DNA of 64,000 nt from Persicaria tinctoria (taxonomy: Eukaryota > Streptophyta > Magnoliopsida > Caryophyllales > Polygonaceae): contig JBANSL010000004.1 in NCBI GenBank assembly GCA_037127255.1, positions 22,513,967 to 22,577,966 on the forward strand, given 5' to 3'. The notes under the pieces were generated by a model that saw only the letters and a list, made by a program, of their open reading frames with translations, was not told the origin of the DNA and did no database searches. Positions 32,937-43,675 of the stretch are shown in pieces. The translations under genes were made by a program, and so were the position numbers. The number at the start of each line of letters is the position of its first letter. Positions within the stretch are counted from its first letter, which is position 1.

Positions 32937-34566
32937 TGTTGTGAGCCTAATTAAATTGCCATGTTTTACATTAACTTTTATGTCGATTTCTGCAAGCATT
33001 TCATATCATTGGGTTAGAGTTATACAAAATCTATGTAGTTTATGCTTATATGCCAAATTATGGAGTCTACACTAAATTCTGTTTAATTTCGCAGAAATCG
33101 AGGCATTTTACAGCAGTTCGAAGAGGAAGGAAATCATGGAATAACTCGAGGTCGAATACATAAAGTCCAAGATCGAGTACCAACTGAATCAAAGCACATC
33201 AAGCATAAGAGAAGATATCGACCAGACTAGTCAATATCGAGTGCTACATGGTCGAAATTCACCAATTGAGCACAGAAACCACTCCAGTATAAGAGATCTA
33301 CTCTACGTCGAGGACTTTAATCGATGTCGAGTACCATTCGAGAGTCTGAGTCCTAGTCGAGCTCGATCAGAATCCGAGGAGAAGAAGAAACCTACTCGAT
33401 ATCGACCACTCTTGTCGATGTCCAGTACTCCCCAACGTCATTCCGAGTCAAAATCGAGTGGAATCCGAGTAATTGTGGTTACTTGCAAGCAAAGTCACGT
33501 GGAATTCTATCAAGTCATGTGAAGATCTATCAAGATGGAAGATATTTATCCACCTTAGTCTTACATACCTTTAAAGATTTATTTGTTTTATGTCCAAGTT
33601 TTATCCTAAAGCTTTAGATAGATAGTTTTAGATATAGATAGAATATTCTTTCCTTGGATAGCGAGGATTGAATACTATAAATAAGGCCTTAGGGGCTGAT
33701 TTGACGTCGATCGATTGTAAGCTTTATTTCAGTTTAATGCAATTTAGTTCCCTTTTATTATTGATGTGTGTTTTTATGATGAAGAGCGAGTAGTCGCCCA
33801 GCTCCTAGGGTCGGGGTGAGCCCGACGGTAGCCATGTAAGGTAATGCAATAAAGGTACAACTTTTAATGAAATTTCGTCTTCTATCCCTACGAGCATGAT
33901 TCTTCTGCGACAGTCGAAGGTGATCCTTGTTTGTGTTATTGAAGCAAAAGTGATCTTAATACAACTTGGGTTAACTATGTGAAAAAGGTTAGTAACAATT
34001 AGGGTTTATGCAAAGGCCCCTATCTTCCTACTTGTTAATGATGAAAGTTATTTGATGAAAAGGCATGATCTTCTATACCTTTAACATGATTCTTATATGG
34101 TTATCGTTGTGGCATTGAAAACCCTATTCTATGAGCTTTTTCTATTATTGAATTCCCACAAATTTCGTGTTGATTCTGTCTTTCCTTCTAGCGAAAAGCT
34201 ACGGTTTTTATTCTGCACTACTCGATCTCGAATGCATACTGGTCGACGTCAAGGACCTTGATTGACGTTGAGGAGTCTTCTACTCGACATTGCTTGTTTT
34301 CGCTTCGGTTGCTCTGTTTTGTAGGTTTTAGTCGACAGGTCTAGCCGATATCGAGTACTCTACTCGACATGGAGGAGCCTTCTGGTTTATTGCGAGAGGA
34401 TTTAGGAGCCTGAAAGGCGAGCGCTGACACGCTTCATAGTGGATACGATCCTGATTCCCTTCCACTACAACGGGAGGAAGTCTTGTAATTTTTATTTGCG
34501 TGGTTCAGGGAGTCGATTTGGAATTTATATATGATATTTATTTCATACTTAATTTTCCTCCAAACA
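32937..34566 (+). mobile_element. 3' LTR of element C
   Basis: The LTR runs from TGTTGTGAGCC to CCTCCAAACA. It aligns with the 5' LTR of C but lacks about 120 bp downstream of the TATA box (after 33705). The conserved block lies at 33777-33836. TCGA sites lie at about 33214-33420 and 34235-34375. Confidence 0.88.
33676..33683 (+). promoter_or_regulatory. TATA box of 3' LTR C
   Basis: TATAAATA followed by AGGCCTTAGGGGCTG. Confidence 0.65.
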
Positions 34567-35463
34567 ATATGCAAAGGTTCAAATGTAAAATTGTCAGTGA
34601 AAAATGCTTAAGGTGTAAAATTCTCTTAATGAACCTAATTTATGTAAGTAAATTGCTAATGAGCCTAATTTATAATTAAATGGGCCTAATTTAGTTAGTA
34701 AAAATGTCAACCTCATGTTCCCCCCTTTCCATATGTGTGTGCTCCCTTTCCGGGTAATTTTTTTTTCTAACATTTTTTTTTCATGTCAGCACTTTTTGTT
34801 GTGCAAATACAACTTTATTTGTGCACATATAACATTATGTTATGCGCAAATAACTTTATGTTGTGAAAAAATAATAATTCCTTATGGGTAAATAAGTAAA
34901 TGGGTTTATTTCAGTTATAAAAATTTATAATTGAAATATGCTTAATTTATGAGTAAATGAGCCTAATTTTATGGGTAAATAGGTCAAATGAGCCTAATTT
35001 TATGGGTAAATGCACTCTCTTTTTCCGTTTTAAACACTTTTTGTTGTGCAAATATAAAGTGCATGAATAAAATGATAAATTATAGGAGTAAAATGACTGT
35101 CTATGAATAATAATATGTTTATTTTAAACGGATTTATCGTATATCTTGTTTTTACATACAACAATTTCAAGCCTATTTATATTATAAAAATTTGTAATTT
35201 TTATAATTAAAATCGGCCTAATTTATGGGTAAATAATAAAGTGATGTGTCCGATCATGAATAAGATGATAAAGTGCACATATAACATTATGGGGTGCACA
35301 TATAACACTATTTTGTGCAAATATAACTTTAAGTTATTCAAATATAATATTATTTTGTGTGTTTATAAACTAAGAAATAGTTTTGTAATTTATTAAATTG
35401 AGATAAGGGCGTATTTGAGAAGAAAGGGAAAATATGGGTCAAACCTTGTAATTTCATCATCAT
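34567..35463. mobile_element. TIR-like element T2, left part (split by element E)
   Basis: Homologous to 16510-17330: AGGTGTAAAATT near the left end, then TAATTTATGGGTAAATGGGCC-like repeats and GTGCACATATAACATTATG-like repeats. The right part is 41187-41819. T2 abuts the end of LTR C directly. Confidence 0.5.
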
Positions 35464-36189
35464 CGATGTGAGCCTAATTTGCCATGTTTTATACAATCTT
35501 TTATATCGATTTCTGCATGCATTTCATACATTTGGGTTAGAATAATACAAAATATGTGTACTTTATGTTTATTTGCATTATATGGAGGTCTACACAAGTT
35601 TTTGTTATATTTCGCAGAAATCGGACACACTTTGGAGCTTAAAGGAAAAGTCATGAAGAAGCTAAGAACGGCGCAGCTGAAAAAAATGCCATTTTTCGCC
35701 ATACATCGTTCTGAAACAAGATTTGATTTCTTCATGAAAGTTGTAGCCCTCAAAAATAGCTTTCCAGCGCATGGTCATATACGTCAATTCGACGAACGAG
35801 GAGTCGGGAAAGTGCGTTTCAAGAACAGAGCTAGGAGCTGAACACTTTACTCGATGCCGAGGAATTTACTCGATATCGAGGAAACACCAAGTCGATGTGC
35901 TGTCCTGGAAGGCGGAATCGAGTTGCTGAGCGGAAGACGAAGAAAGTGCTACTCGATATCGAGGAAATCCCAGAAGTCGACGTCGAGTAGTCCGAGATCT
36001 TGTTAAGGGATGAAATTATATCAAGATCTATCAAGTGCCATCAAGTCAAGGGAGAAGATATTTTATCTACATTAGATATAGTCCTAGTTGATTTAATTAT
36101 TTATTTCCATTATTTTATCTTAAGTAATTTGATAGATAGATATAGATATAGATAGGATATTCTTTCCTAATTAGAGAGGGAAGAAAGCC

Positions 36190-36197
36190 TATAAATA
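36190..36197 (+). promoter_or_regulatory. TATA box of 5' LTR E
   Basis: TATAAATA followed by AAGCCTTAGGGG. This would be the promoter for the intact frame at 37357. Confidence 0.7.
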
Positions 36198-36258
36198 AAG
36201 CCTTAGGGGTTGATTTTTATTCATTCAATTTCAGAAGGAGAAGTAAGTAGTTATATAA

Positions 36259-36260
<2 letters not shown>

Positions 36261-36320
<60 letters not shown>
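36261..36320 (+). repeat. (AG)30 microsatellite in the transcribed part of LTR E
   Basis: 60 bp of pure AG. The 3' LTR has only about 16 bp at the same place (40472-40487), so the run changed length after insertion. Confidence 0.95.
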
Positions 36321-36325
<5 letters not shown>

Positions 36326-37276
36326 GGTGAGAGCAAGGTGGAAAGGCAAAAGTGGATTTGGCTTGTTCGGTTGTAAGCTTTCTTTTTAGTTTTATTTAAT
36401 GCAAAGTTATTTCCTTTTATTATTGATGTCTTTCTTGATGATGATGAGCGAGTAGTCTACCCACTTCTATGGTCGGGGTGAGCCCGACGGTAGCCATGTG
36501 AAGTGATGCGGTAAAGGTTTGATCTTTTTATGCAATCCGTCTTCTATCCATATAAGCATGATTCTTTTGCGAAAGTTGAAGGTGATCCTTCTTTGTGTTA
36601 TTGAAGCGAATGTGATCTTAATACAACTTGGGTTAATTATGTGAAAAGGGGTAGTAACAATTAGGGTTTATGCGAAAGCCTCTATCTTCCTATTTGTTAA
36701 TAACGAAAGTTATTTGATGAAAAGCATGATCTTTTATGCCTTTATGTGTTATTTTGCATGGTTTTCGTTGTGGTGTTGATACCCTGATCTTGGAAGTCTT
36801 TAGTTTATTGATTTATTTCGTCGAAATCCGTGTTCTGGCTTGCGAAAAGGTTGCAATTTAAGTTTCTGTCTTTACTCGATATCGAGAAGTTTTTGTCGAT
36901 ATCGAGGAGTTTGCTCGATATCGAGGAAAGGTTGTCGACATCGTGTTACTTTTGCTGAGTTTTGTTTCTGTTACTCGAATTCCAGTTCTGTTTGTCGATA
37001 TTGTTACTCGATATCGAGGAACTGTAGTCGATATCGACCAGTTTCTATGCTTTCGTTTTCTTTTCTGCTTTTCTTTGTGATTTATGTCTGTCTGTTTGAT
37101 TTTCTGCCTGTGAGATTTGCTGCTACCTGAGATCCGCTTACGTGCTTCTTCGAGGATCGATCCTGACTTCCCGCTACTACATCAGGAGGAGGTCTTGTAA
37201 TTATTATTTGCGTGGGCACGAATCTGGTTTGATCTATTTCATTATATTTTAAACACGATTTCCTCCTACAACAAAT

Positions 37277-37294
37277 TGGTGCCGTTGCCGGAGA
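37277..37294 (+). other. primer-binding site of element E
   Basis: TGGTGCCGTTGCCGGAGA has two differences from the tRNA-Asp complement that is perfect in element C. Confidence 0.8.
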
Positions 37295-37356
37295 AGCAAT
37301 CATTCGCGACTTAGGTAGTCAGATCTCACGTTTCTTTTGAGTTAATTTGCAGGTGC

Positions 37357-38214
37357 ATGAGATGTTCTGGAATGCAAGGCGCATATGATATGGAGGCTGA
37401 GATAGCAGAGCTTCGCCAACGGATATCGGAGATAGAACGAGAAAAGGCGGAATTAACCCGTCGCGTGGATGCCAATGCCGCCGAAACCCGCCGGCTCAAG
37501 GAACAATTGGATGCATGGCGTAGATGGGAGCATCACACTGAATCACCCAAACCGACAATGACAAGTTGGTTCGACAATGTCCCCTTCTATGAGCCAGTCG
37601 ACATCGACTACCTAGAATCGACATATACACATTCTGGAGGAACTGATCCAGAAACACCAGCCGAAATCATCTGTAACACAGAAACTCAGGTATGTCCTTC
37701 CTCTATTTCCACATCTACTTCGCTATCTATCTTTAAAGAATTTTTGGAAGGATCCCAAGAAGAAGAAGAAGAGCCACCAACGCAGAAAGCGGACATTGTT
37801 GCCCAGAGTGTTACAAGATCGGTTTTACCTTACAAGGTGAAGGTCATCCCCGACAATTTTGAGCAACCGATGTTCATATTCAAGTATGGGGTCCTAGCAA
37901 AGTGGCATGAAGCTCCGCATGATGAGGTGGAAATATCTCTTCCTACTCCACCGTTTTGTTGTGGTGGAGACGAGCAAACAAATCAACCAATGAAGCCGAA
38001 GAGGTATAATGATGAGGTATGTATATTTTCTTTATATCTTCCTTTATGCATGCCAGCTGGAGCCCAGGAAGATAAATGGGTGGAGCCATGGAGCATTCAC
38101 TCGGGGAGATTTAAGTTTCTTCACATGATGCCCCCGGATGACATCCCACGCTTCCCACCACTGGAGGAACCACCAGACCCACCTATACCTCCAGACAAAG
38201 ATGAACTAGGCTAA
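37357..38214 (+). CDS. 285-codon protein of the non-autonomous B/E LTR elements, function unknown
   Basis: This is the only long frame in the window without a lesion. The ATG at 37357 lies 5 nt after an acceptor-like TTTGCAGG. The homologue in element B aligns only from the second Met (37372, MQGAYDMEAEIAELRQR), which may be the real start. Residues about 10-55 form a likely coiled coil rich in E, R, L and A. Then come a W-rich stretch (AWRRWEHHTESP), SWFDNVPFYEPVDIDYLEST, a Ser/Glu-rich acidic linker (residues about 110-145), a conserved block (KVKVIPDNFEQPMFIFKYGV), LPTPPFCCGGDEQ, and a Pro-rich tail ending PPDPPIPPDKDELG. It has no zinc knuckle, protease or polymerase motif. It occupies the place of gag. 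Its N-terminus resembles the coiled-coil start of the C/D gag only in style, so a remote gag-derived nucleic-acid or particle role is a guess. Confidence 0.8.
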   Translation: MRCSGMQGAYDMEAEIAELRQRISEIEREKAELTRRVDANAAETRRLKEQLDAWRRWEHHTESPKPTMTSWFDNVPFYEPVDIDYLESTYTHSGGTDPETPAEIICNTETQVCPSSISTSTSLSIFKEFLEGSQEEEEEPPTQKADIVAQSVTRSVLPYKVKVIPDNFEQPMFIFKYGVLAKWHEAPHDEVEISLPTPPFCCGGDEQTNQPMKPKRYNDEVCIFSLYLPLCMPAGAQEDKWVEPWSIHSGRFKFLHMMPPDDIPRFPPLEEPPDPPIPPDKDELG

Positions 38215-39718
38215 TGTTTAATGGAGAAAGTCGGCCTAGCGACTATAAAATCTAGAGCTCGTAAATATACATCTATTTTTGGGATTTTTTGACGTTGTTG
38301 CTTTTTTTTTTTTTTGGTTTTGAACTTTTAGTTTTTCTATTGTGGGTATTTCTCTTCTACATTTTTCAGGTCCATGGGGATAGAAGCAAGCTAAATTCAG
38401 ACTAGGCCCAGTAGCATTTTCACTCGATATTTTGAAGCCCTGCACATCTATCTAGTGAGTTTCTTTCTTTACCCTTATTTTTTATACAGTGAGGACACTG
38501 TAATGTTTAAGTATGGGGTGTGGGGAGGGCTTACTTTATGCATATTTGGTTTTATTTGACATTATGTGTGCATTTTTTAAGTTTATTTCTTGAATTGCTG
38601 ACACATGGCTATTTTGGAATTCATTATTGATTTATGTGCTTACATGCATGTTTTCCAAAGTGTGAAAAATGACCCCCATTGAAAATTTTTGATTAATGTC
38701 ATGGAAGTTAAATTGAACTCGACGATGCAAAGTTTGATTCATTAGAGATATAGCATGAAATTGCCTAGTAAAGGGAAGTCACAATGAAGTACATTATTTC
38801 ATGAAAACCATGAAAGAAGGTAAAATTTGCAGTTGCTTTTGACATGTTGCATGATAAGAGGATGGAAGACTTTATATTTCCATATAATGCTCATATTCTT
38901 TATAATCCTAACCTTACCTATACTTATATGCATAATAAAATCCATATTATGCCTTATTTCATATATTGCTCCACATGATCTAAATATTTGTCATTCGTTA
39001 CCTTATTTCCTATCGGGGGATTATGTTGAGAATGATTTACATTATGGAGATGTTATATGGTGTTTGTGTTGTTGTTATCATATTTGGAGTTTGGTGGGAA
39101 ATTGTTTGAAATATATGGAAAATTTAATGAGTGAAAGAAAATCCGATCACCTCAGGAGATAAAGGTAGATCGACCATGCTTGCTGAGATAATAGTTCAGT
39201 GAGATGGGACACACAGGTGAGGAGTCCAAAGCACTAAGTATTCGGGGCCATTCATGACATCCATGTTTGCGACTCGCGAGAAGGCAATGTTGAGTTTAGA
39301 GAGGTAAAATCATTATTATGGATAAAAGCAATATGAAAGGTGATAAATCTTATGGAGAAGGAATGTGGAAATTCAGTTTGGAAAGTACTCCATTTCCCCG
39401 GATCATTAGCACCACATTGCCAAAAATTGCCCACCTTTAGCCTTCTACCAATCTACTCCTTATTGAGCTTAATTAAAGTCCTCTTTATTATTAATGCTTT
39501 GTCACTTATGAATTGTTTTGCATAACCCTCCTTTTGTGAGTAGATGTTGCTTTTAAATTGCTCATGCATGGATTTGTGACACTAGTACCTTTTCGAGGAT
39601 GGTAATTGATTGCAGCGACATATGAGAATGAATCTAATATGTTGAGAGTTTTGTTTCTTCCCCTGAATGACAATTAGAAGTATTGCTTGATGACAAGCAA
39701 GCTTAAGTATGGGGTGTT
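38215..39718 (+). other. 3' untranslated internal region of element E
   Basis: Collinear with 12635-14144. Purine-rich AAGTATGGGGTGTGGGG lies at about 38509 and the conserved block at 39139-39262. The polypurine tract CTTAAGTATGGGGTGTT lies at 39702-39718. No gene is seen. Confidence 0.8.
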
Positions 39719-41186
39719 TGATGTGAGCCTAATTTGCCATGTTTTATATTATCTTTTATATCGATTTTTGCATGCATTTCATACATTTGGGTTAGAATAA
39801 TACAAAATATGTGTAGTTTATGTTTATTTGCATTATATGGAGGTCTTCACAAGTTTTTGTTATATTTCGCAGAAATCGGACACACTTTGGAGCTTAAAGA
39901 AAAAGTCATGAAGAAGCTAAGAACGGTGCAGTTGAAGAAAAGGCCATTTTTCGCCATTCATCGTTCTGAATCAAGCTTTGATGTCTTCATGAAAGTTGTA
40001 TCCGTCGAAAAGAGCTTTCCAACACATGGTCATATGTGTCAATCCGACGAACGAGGACTCGGGAAAGTGCGTTTCTAGAACAGAGCTGGGAGATGAACAT
40101 TTTACTTGATGTCGAGGAATTTACTCGATATTGAGGAAACACCAAGTCGATGTGCTGTTCTGGAAGAAAGTGCTACTCGATATCGAGAAATTCTACTCGA
40201 TATCGAGGAAATCTCATAAGCCGACGTCGAGTAGTTCAGGGTCTTGTTAAGTTTCTATCCAAAGTCCAAGGTCATATTTTCGAGATGAAATTCTATCAAG
40301 ATCAATCTAGTGTCATCAAGTCAAGGGAGAAGATATTTTATCTACATTAGATAGATATAGATATAGATAGGATATTCTTTCCTAATTAGAGAGGGAAGGA
40401 AGCCTATAAATGAAGCCTTAGGGTCTGATTTCCATTCATTCAATTTCAGAAGGAGAAGTAAGTAGTTACATAGAGAGAGAGAGAGAGTTTGTAAGCTTTC
40501 TTTTTAGTTTTTTTTAATGCAATGTTATTTCCTTTTATTATTGATGTCTTTCTTTATGATGAAGAGCGAGTAGTCCACCCACTTCTAGGGTCGGGGTGAG
40601 CCCGACGGTAGCCATGTGAAGTGATGCGGTAAAGGTTTGATCTTTTTATGCAATCCGTCTTCTATCCCTATAAGCATGATTCTTTTGCGAAAGTTGAAGG
40701 TGATCTTTGTTTTTGTTAATGAAGCGAAAGTGATCTTAATACAACTTGGGTTAATTATGTGAAAAGGGTTAGTAACAATTAGGGTTTATGCGAAAGCCTC
40801 TATCGTCCTTTTTGTTAATAACGAAAGTTATTTGATGAAAAGCATGATCTTTTATGCCTTTATGTGTTATTTTGCATGGTTATCGTTATGGTGTTGATAC
40901 CCTGATCTTGGAAGTCTTTAGTTTATTGATTTATTTCGTCGAAATCCGTGTTCTAGCTTGCGAAAAGGTTGCAATTTAAGTTTCTGTCTTTACTCGACAT
41001 CGAGAAGTTTTTGTCGATATCGAGGAGTTTGCTCGATATCGAGGAAAGGTTGTCGACATCGGTTACTTTTGCTGAGTTTCGTTTCTGTTAGTCGAATTCG
41101 AGTTCTGTTCGTCGATATTGTTACTCGATATCGAGGAACTGTAGTCGATATCGACCAGTTTTTGAACTAGATTTCCTCCTACAACA
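39719..41186 (+). mobile_element. 3' LTR of element E
   Basis: The LTR runs from TGATGTGAGCC to CCTACAACA. It is close to the 5' LTR but lacks a ~40-bp stretch near 40170, most of the AG run, and about 200 bp before the end (after the last TCGATATCGA site at 41144). TATA-like TATAAATG lies at 40405 and the conserved block at 40557-40616. Confidence 0.92.
40405..40412 (+). promoter_or_regulatory. TATA-like box of 3' LTR E
   Basis: TATAAATG differs by one base from the TATAAATA of the 5' LTR. Confidence 0.5.
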
Positions 41187-41819
41187 ATCATCTTTTTCAC
41201 ATCGCCAATGTAACCCTCTTCATAGAAATGGCGGTTGCACAGTGGACTTCGGCAAGCTCCCGGCGACAGCCTAGGGCACAGCGGCGCAAAAGGAAGGCAG
41301 ATACGGGACCGTGGTGGCGTGACGAGTCCGTTGGTGGCAATCGTTGGTGGCTTCGATTGCGGGAAGGTGGCAAAGCTAAGCTCCGGTGTTGCTGGGCAAG
41401 AGGGTGTGGTCTAGCGATTCTGATGATTCCGATGGGGATTCCGGCGATTTCGAGGAGGGGAATTCGGATTCACGCCTACCTTGTCGAATTAACCAATGCA
41501 CGATGCTCGATTCCGACGATTGTGAGGCTTTCAACGATTGCAAGGATGCTGGCGATTGCGAGGAGGAGGAGTCCGACGAGTAAGACTTTGCGCCAATTCG
41601 ATGCTCGATGCCCCGCCTCCTGCCTTGGTCGATACCACCGCCTCACCTCCTGCCATTTCCGTTTTTGAATCTTAGCGCAGAGGGAGATGGAGAAGAAGTC
41701 GATTCACTTTTTATTTATAAACCGGTTCGGTTTTAAAAAAAATTCAATCTCGCGTTCAGTTTTCCAAAATTTTACACGTTAAACATTTTACACCCTATGA
41801 AAATTTTACATTTTAACTC
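41187..41819. mobile_element. TIR-like element T2, right part with GC-rich cargo
   Basis: The segment begins with the ATCAT duplication and ends TTTTACACCCTATGAAAATT, then TTACATTTTAACTC, matching the right end of T1. It carries a GC-rich piece (41228-41690) with overlapping frames. One of them (41386-41583) is very acidic (WSSDSDDSDGDSGDFEEGNS, then CEEEESDE and a stop). This part has no match in T1 and may be captured host DNA. No family is recognised. Confidence 0.45.
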
Positions 41820-41941
41820 TACCCTATATATACGCTGGATCCAGTGTAAGCAGCCCTTACAATGTAGTTTGAGAGCAGAGAAAATATTTGTAGCTACCAA
41901 GTAATTATTTGTGTATAATAATGTAATTATTCATATGTATA

Positions 41942-42236
41942 TTGATAAAGCATATTTTAGATAGGCATTATAGGTAGTTGTTATTGCATTTAGTATTTTA
42001 GATATGTCATGTTTATTAAGTATTTCACATCATTAGTATTTTATCTTGCAAGTGTGGCATCTACGTTCTTTTTGTGCTTATTCGTAGATTTGTATTCCGA
42101 TGCTCGGAAGTATTCATTGATGGCTTTGGAAAGGATGAGTATGGGGAACTACGAACCTGACGAAACCATTGGAAAAGGCAAGAATATGTGTAGGAAGGAG
42201 CTTAGCTTGGATTCAGAAGGAAGCAGACGATGGCTA
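41942..42236 (+). mobile_element. 5' fragment of an F-type LTR
   Basis: TGATAAAGCATATTTTAGAT, then AGGCATTATAGGTAGTTGTT, matches the starts of the LTRs at 52201 (plus) and 49306 (minus). The match fades by about 42150, and at about 42236 the sequence switches directly to C-type gag. It has no LTR end, no primer site and no leader. Confidence 0.65.
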
Positions 42237-43555
42237 GAGGAATTCACCACCGGAGAAGAAGAGTACGCCCAACGAGAGGCGGAATATCAACAGAATCAGC
42301 AAAGGTGGGAAGCAAGGGTGGATCGCGAAGTGAATGCCCGAAGGGAGCTTGAGGAACAATTTCAGCATGTCCCTACAAACGCTAAGGAGTACCTACACCT
42401 TACTCTGGAAGTTCCAGAATCGCCAATCGTCCTCCCGCGCGTTAACATTAAAAGTCATCCTTCTTTTATTTTTGAAATTAGGAGAAATCAATTTCAGGGG
42501 AAACCCAATGAGTGTCCTTTAGATCATATTACTACTTTTCTAGATTTATGTGAAGATATTGCAGATGGTGCTAATCTAGAATATATGAAACTAAAGGCAT
42601 TTCGTTCTCTTGCGGGAATAGCTTCACAGTGGCTTAAGGGTTTGCCTTCACAATCAATTCGCACGTGGAACAAACTACAAGGGTTGTTTCTTAACAAGTT
42701 CTTTCCTTCTGCCAAAACAGCTACGCTCGGACAACAAATCACGACTTTCAAACAAATGCCAAGGGAGACATTAGCACAAGTCTGGGAGCGCTACAAAAGG
42801 CTACTGAAATCTTGTCCTACGCATGGACAACCACCCTACGTGATCCAAGAAATCATCTTCAATTGCCTAGATGCACCAACTAAGGATCAGATCAACAACT
42901 ACACCGCCTATAGGTATCTCGAGTACAGCCCACGCCGTGCTTGGTAAACCTTAGAGATGCTGGCTAATTATGACAAGACATATGAGACTTCTGCGGCCTC
43001 AGTTGAAAGGTATCAAAGGTCTGCCCCATCTATGCACTTATATGAGCCACTAAAGAAAATTGATCCGGACGTCAAGAAGGAGTTCAACAATGACCATGTA
43101 CGTCGTCTCACCAAGCAAGTTAAATTCCTATCTAAAGATAAACCTTGTTTAGAATGTGGGTCATTAAGGCACAGCACTACTGCATGCCCACATGCCGACC
43201 AAATACTTGTAGCAGAAACCCACAAAGAGGCATGTTATGTGGGGGGAACTACACATGACAACATCAGCAACAGAACTAGAGCCATTATCGCTAGACCCAG
43301 TACCAAAGAGACCCTCTGCCCTACAGAGCTCTTGGTCACCCTGACATGGAAGGTAAGAAAGATGACCTGCATGTTATTCTTGAGGAGATGCGGAGGAATC
43401 GTATAGAAACCAAACAATCGATCAATTCCATCCGCACTCAACTGCAAGACATCAACTCTAGGCCTGGGGAAATTGATATCTGGAGAAAAACTATGGAAAC
43501 CCAAATGGGTCAATTAGCTTCATCAATCCCCAAGCAATCAGGTACACTCCTTTGA
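42237..43555 (+). pseudogene. copy D gag (C-type)
   Basis: This is collinear with element C gag but less damaged. The coiled-coil start (EEFTTGEEEYAQREAEYQQN) and the gag core (RRNQFQGKPNECPLDHITTF, AFRSLAGIASQWLKGLPSQS, FLNKFFPSAKTATLGQQIT) are present. So is an intact CCHC zinc knuckle C-x2-C-x4-H-x4-C (CLECGSLRHSTTAC, about 43147-43188). Lesions are a stop at 42945 (GAA to TAA) and a frameshift near 43240. The tail METQMGQLASSIPKQSG lies in another frame (43346-43555). The open frame here begins upstream at 42009, inside the LTR fragment. Confidence 0.88.
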
Positions 43556-43675
43556 TTCTCTGAACCTAATCCTAAAAATAAATCTACAGAACATGTAGCT
43601 ACCATGAACCTAAGGAGTGGGCGACAGATGGAAACGCTAGAGCAGAATACAAAAGGAGAAGTTGCAGGGGACTAC

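Larger units (their letters stand above)
23897..34566 (+). mobile_element. LTR element C, gag-protease type without reverse transcriptase
   Basis: Two related LTRs (23897-25670 and 32937-34566) bound an internal region with a tRNA-Asp-type primer site, gag, an aspartic protease, a short integrase C-terminal remnant and a purine-rich tract. After removing the nested solo LTR and the MITE the internal region is about 4.8 kb. There is no reverse transcriptase, RNase H or integrase core. Gag and protease resemble Athila-type gypsy elements. The immediate 5-bp flanks (CTGTG and ATATG) do not match well. Confidence 0.85.
35464..37273 (+). mobile_element. 5' LTR of element E
   Basis: It starts CGATGTGAGCC (the 3' LTR has TGATGTGAGCC, so the first base is mutated) and ends CCTACAACA. 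TCGATATCGA sites lie at 35850-35985 and 36876-37040. The AG microsatellite is at 36261-36320 and the conserved block at 36439-36497. Confidence 0.92.
35464..41186 (+). mobile_element. element E: complete non-autonomous LTR element
   Basis: Two LTRs are flanked by the exact 5-bp duplication ATCAT (35459-35463 and 41187-41191). The internal region (2445 bp) holds a primer site, a leader ending in an acceptor-like site, one intact 285-codon frame, a long untranslated region and a purine tract. There is no gag, protease or pol, so the enzymes must come from another element. The intact frame, the exact target duplication and the very similar LTRs suggest that it is one of the younger insertions here. 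It sits inside T2. Confidence 0.93.
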
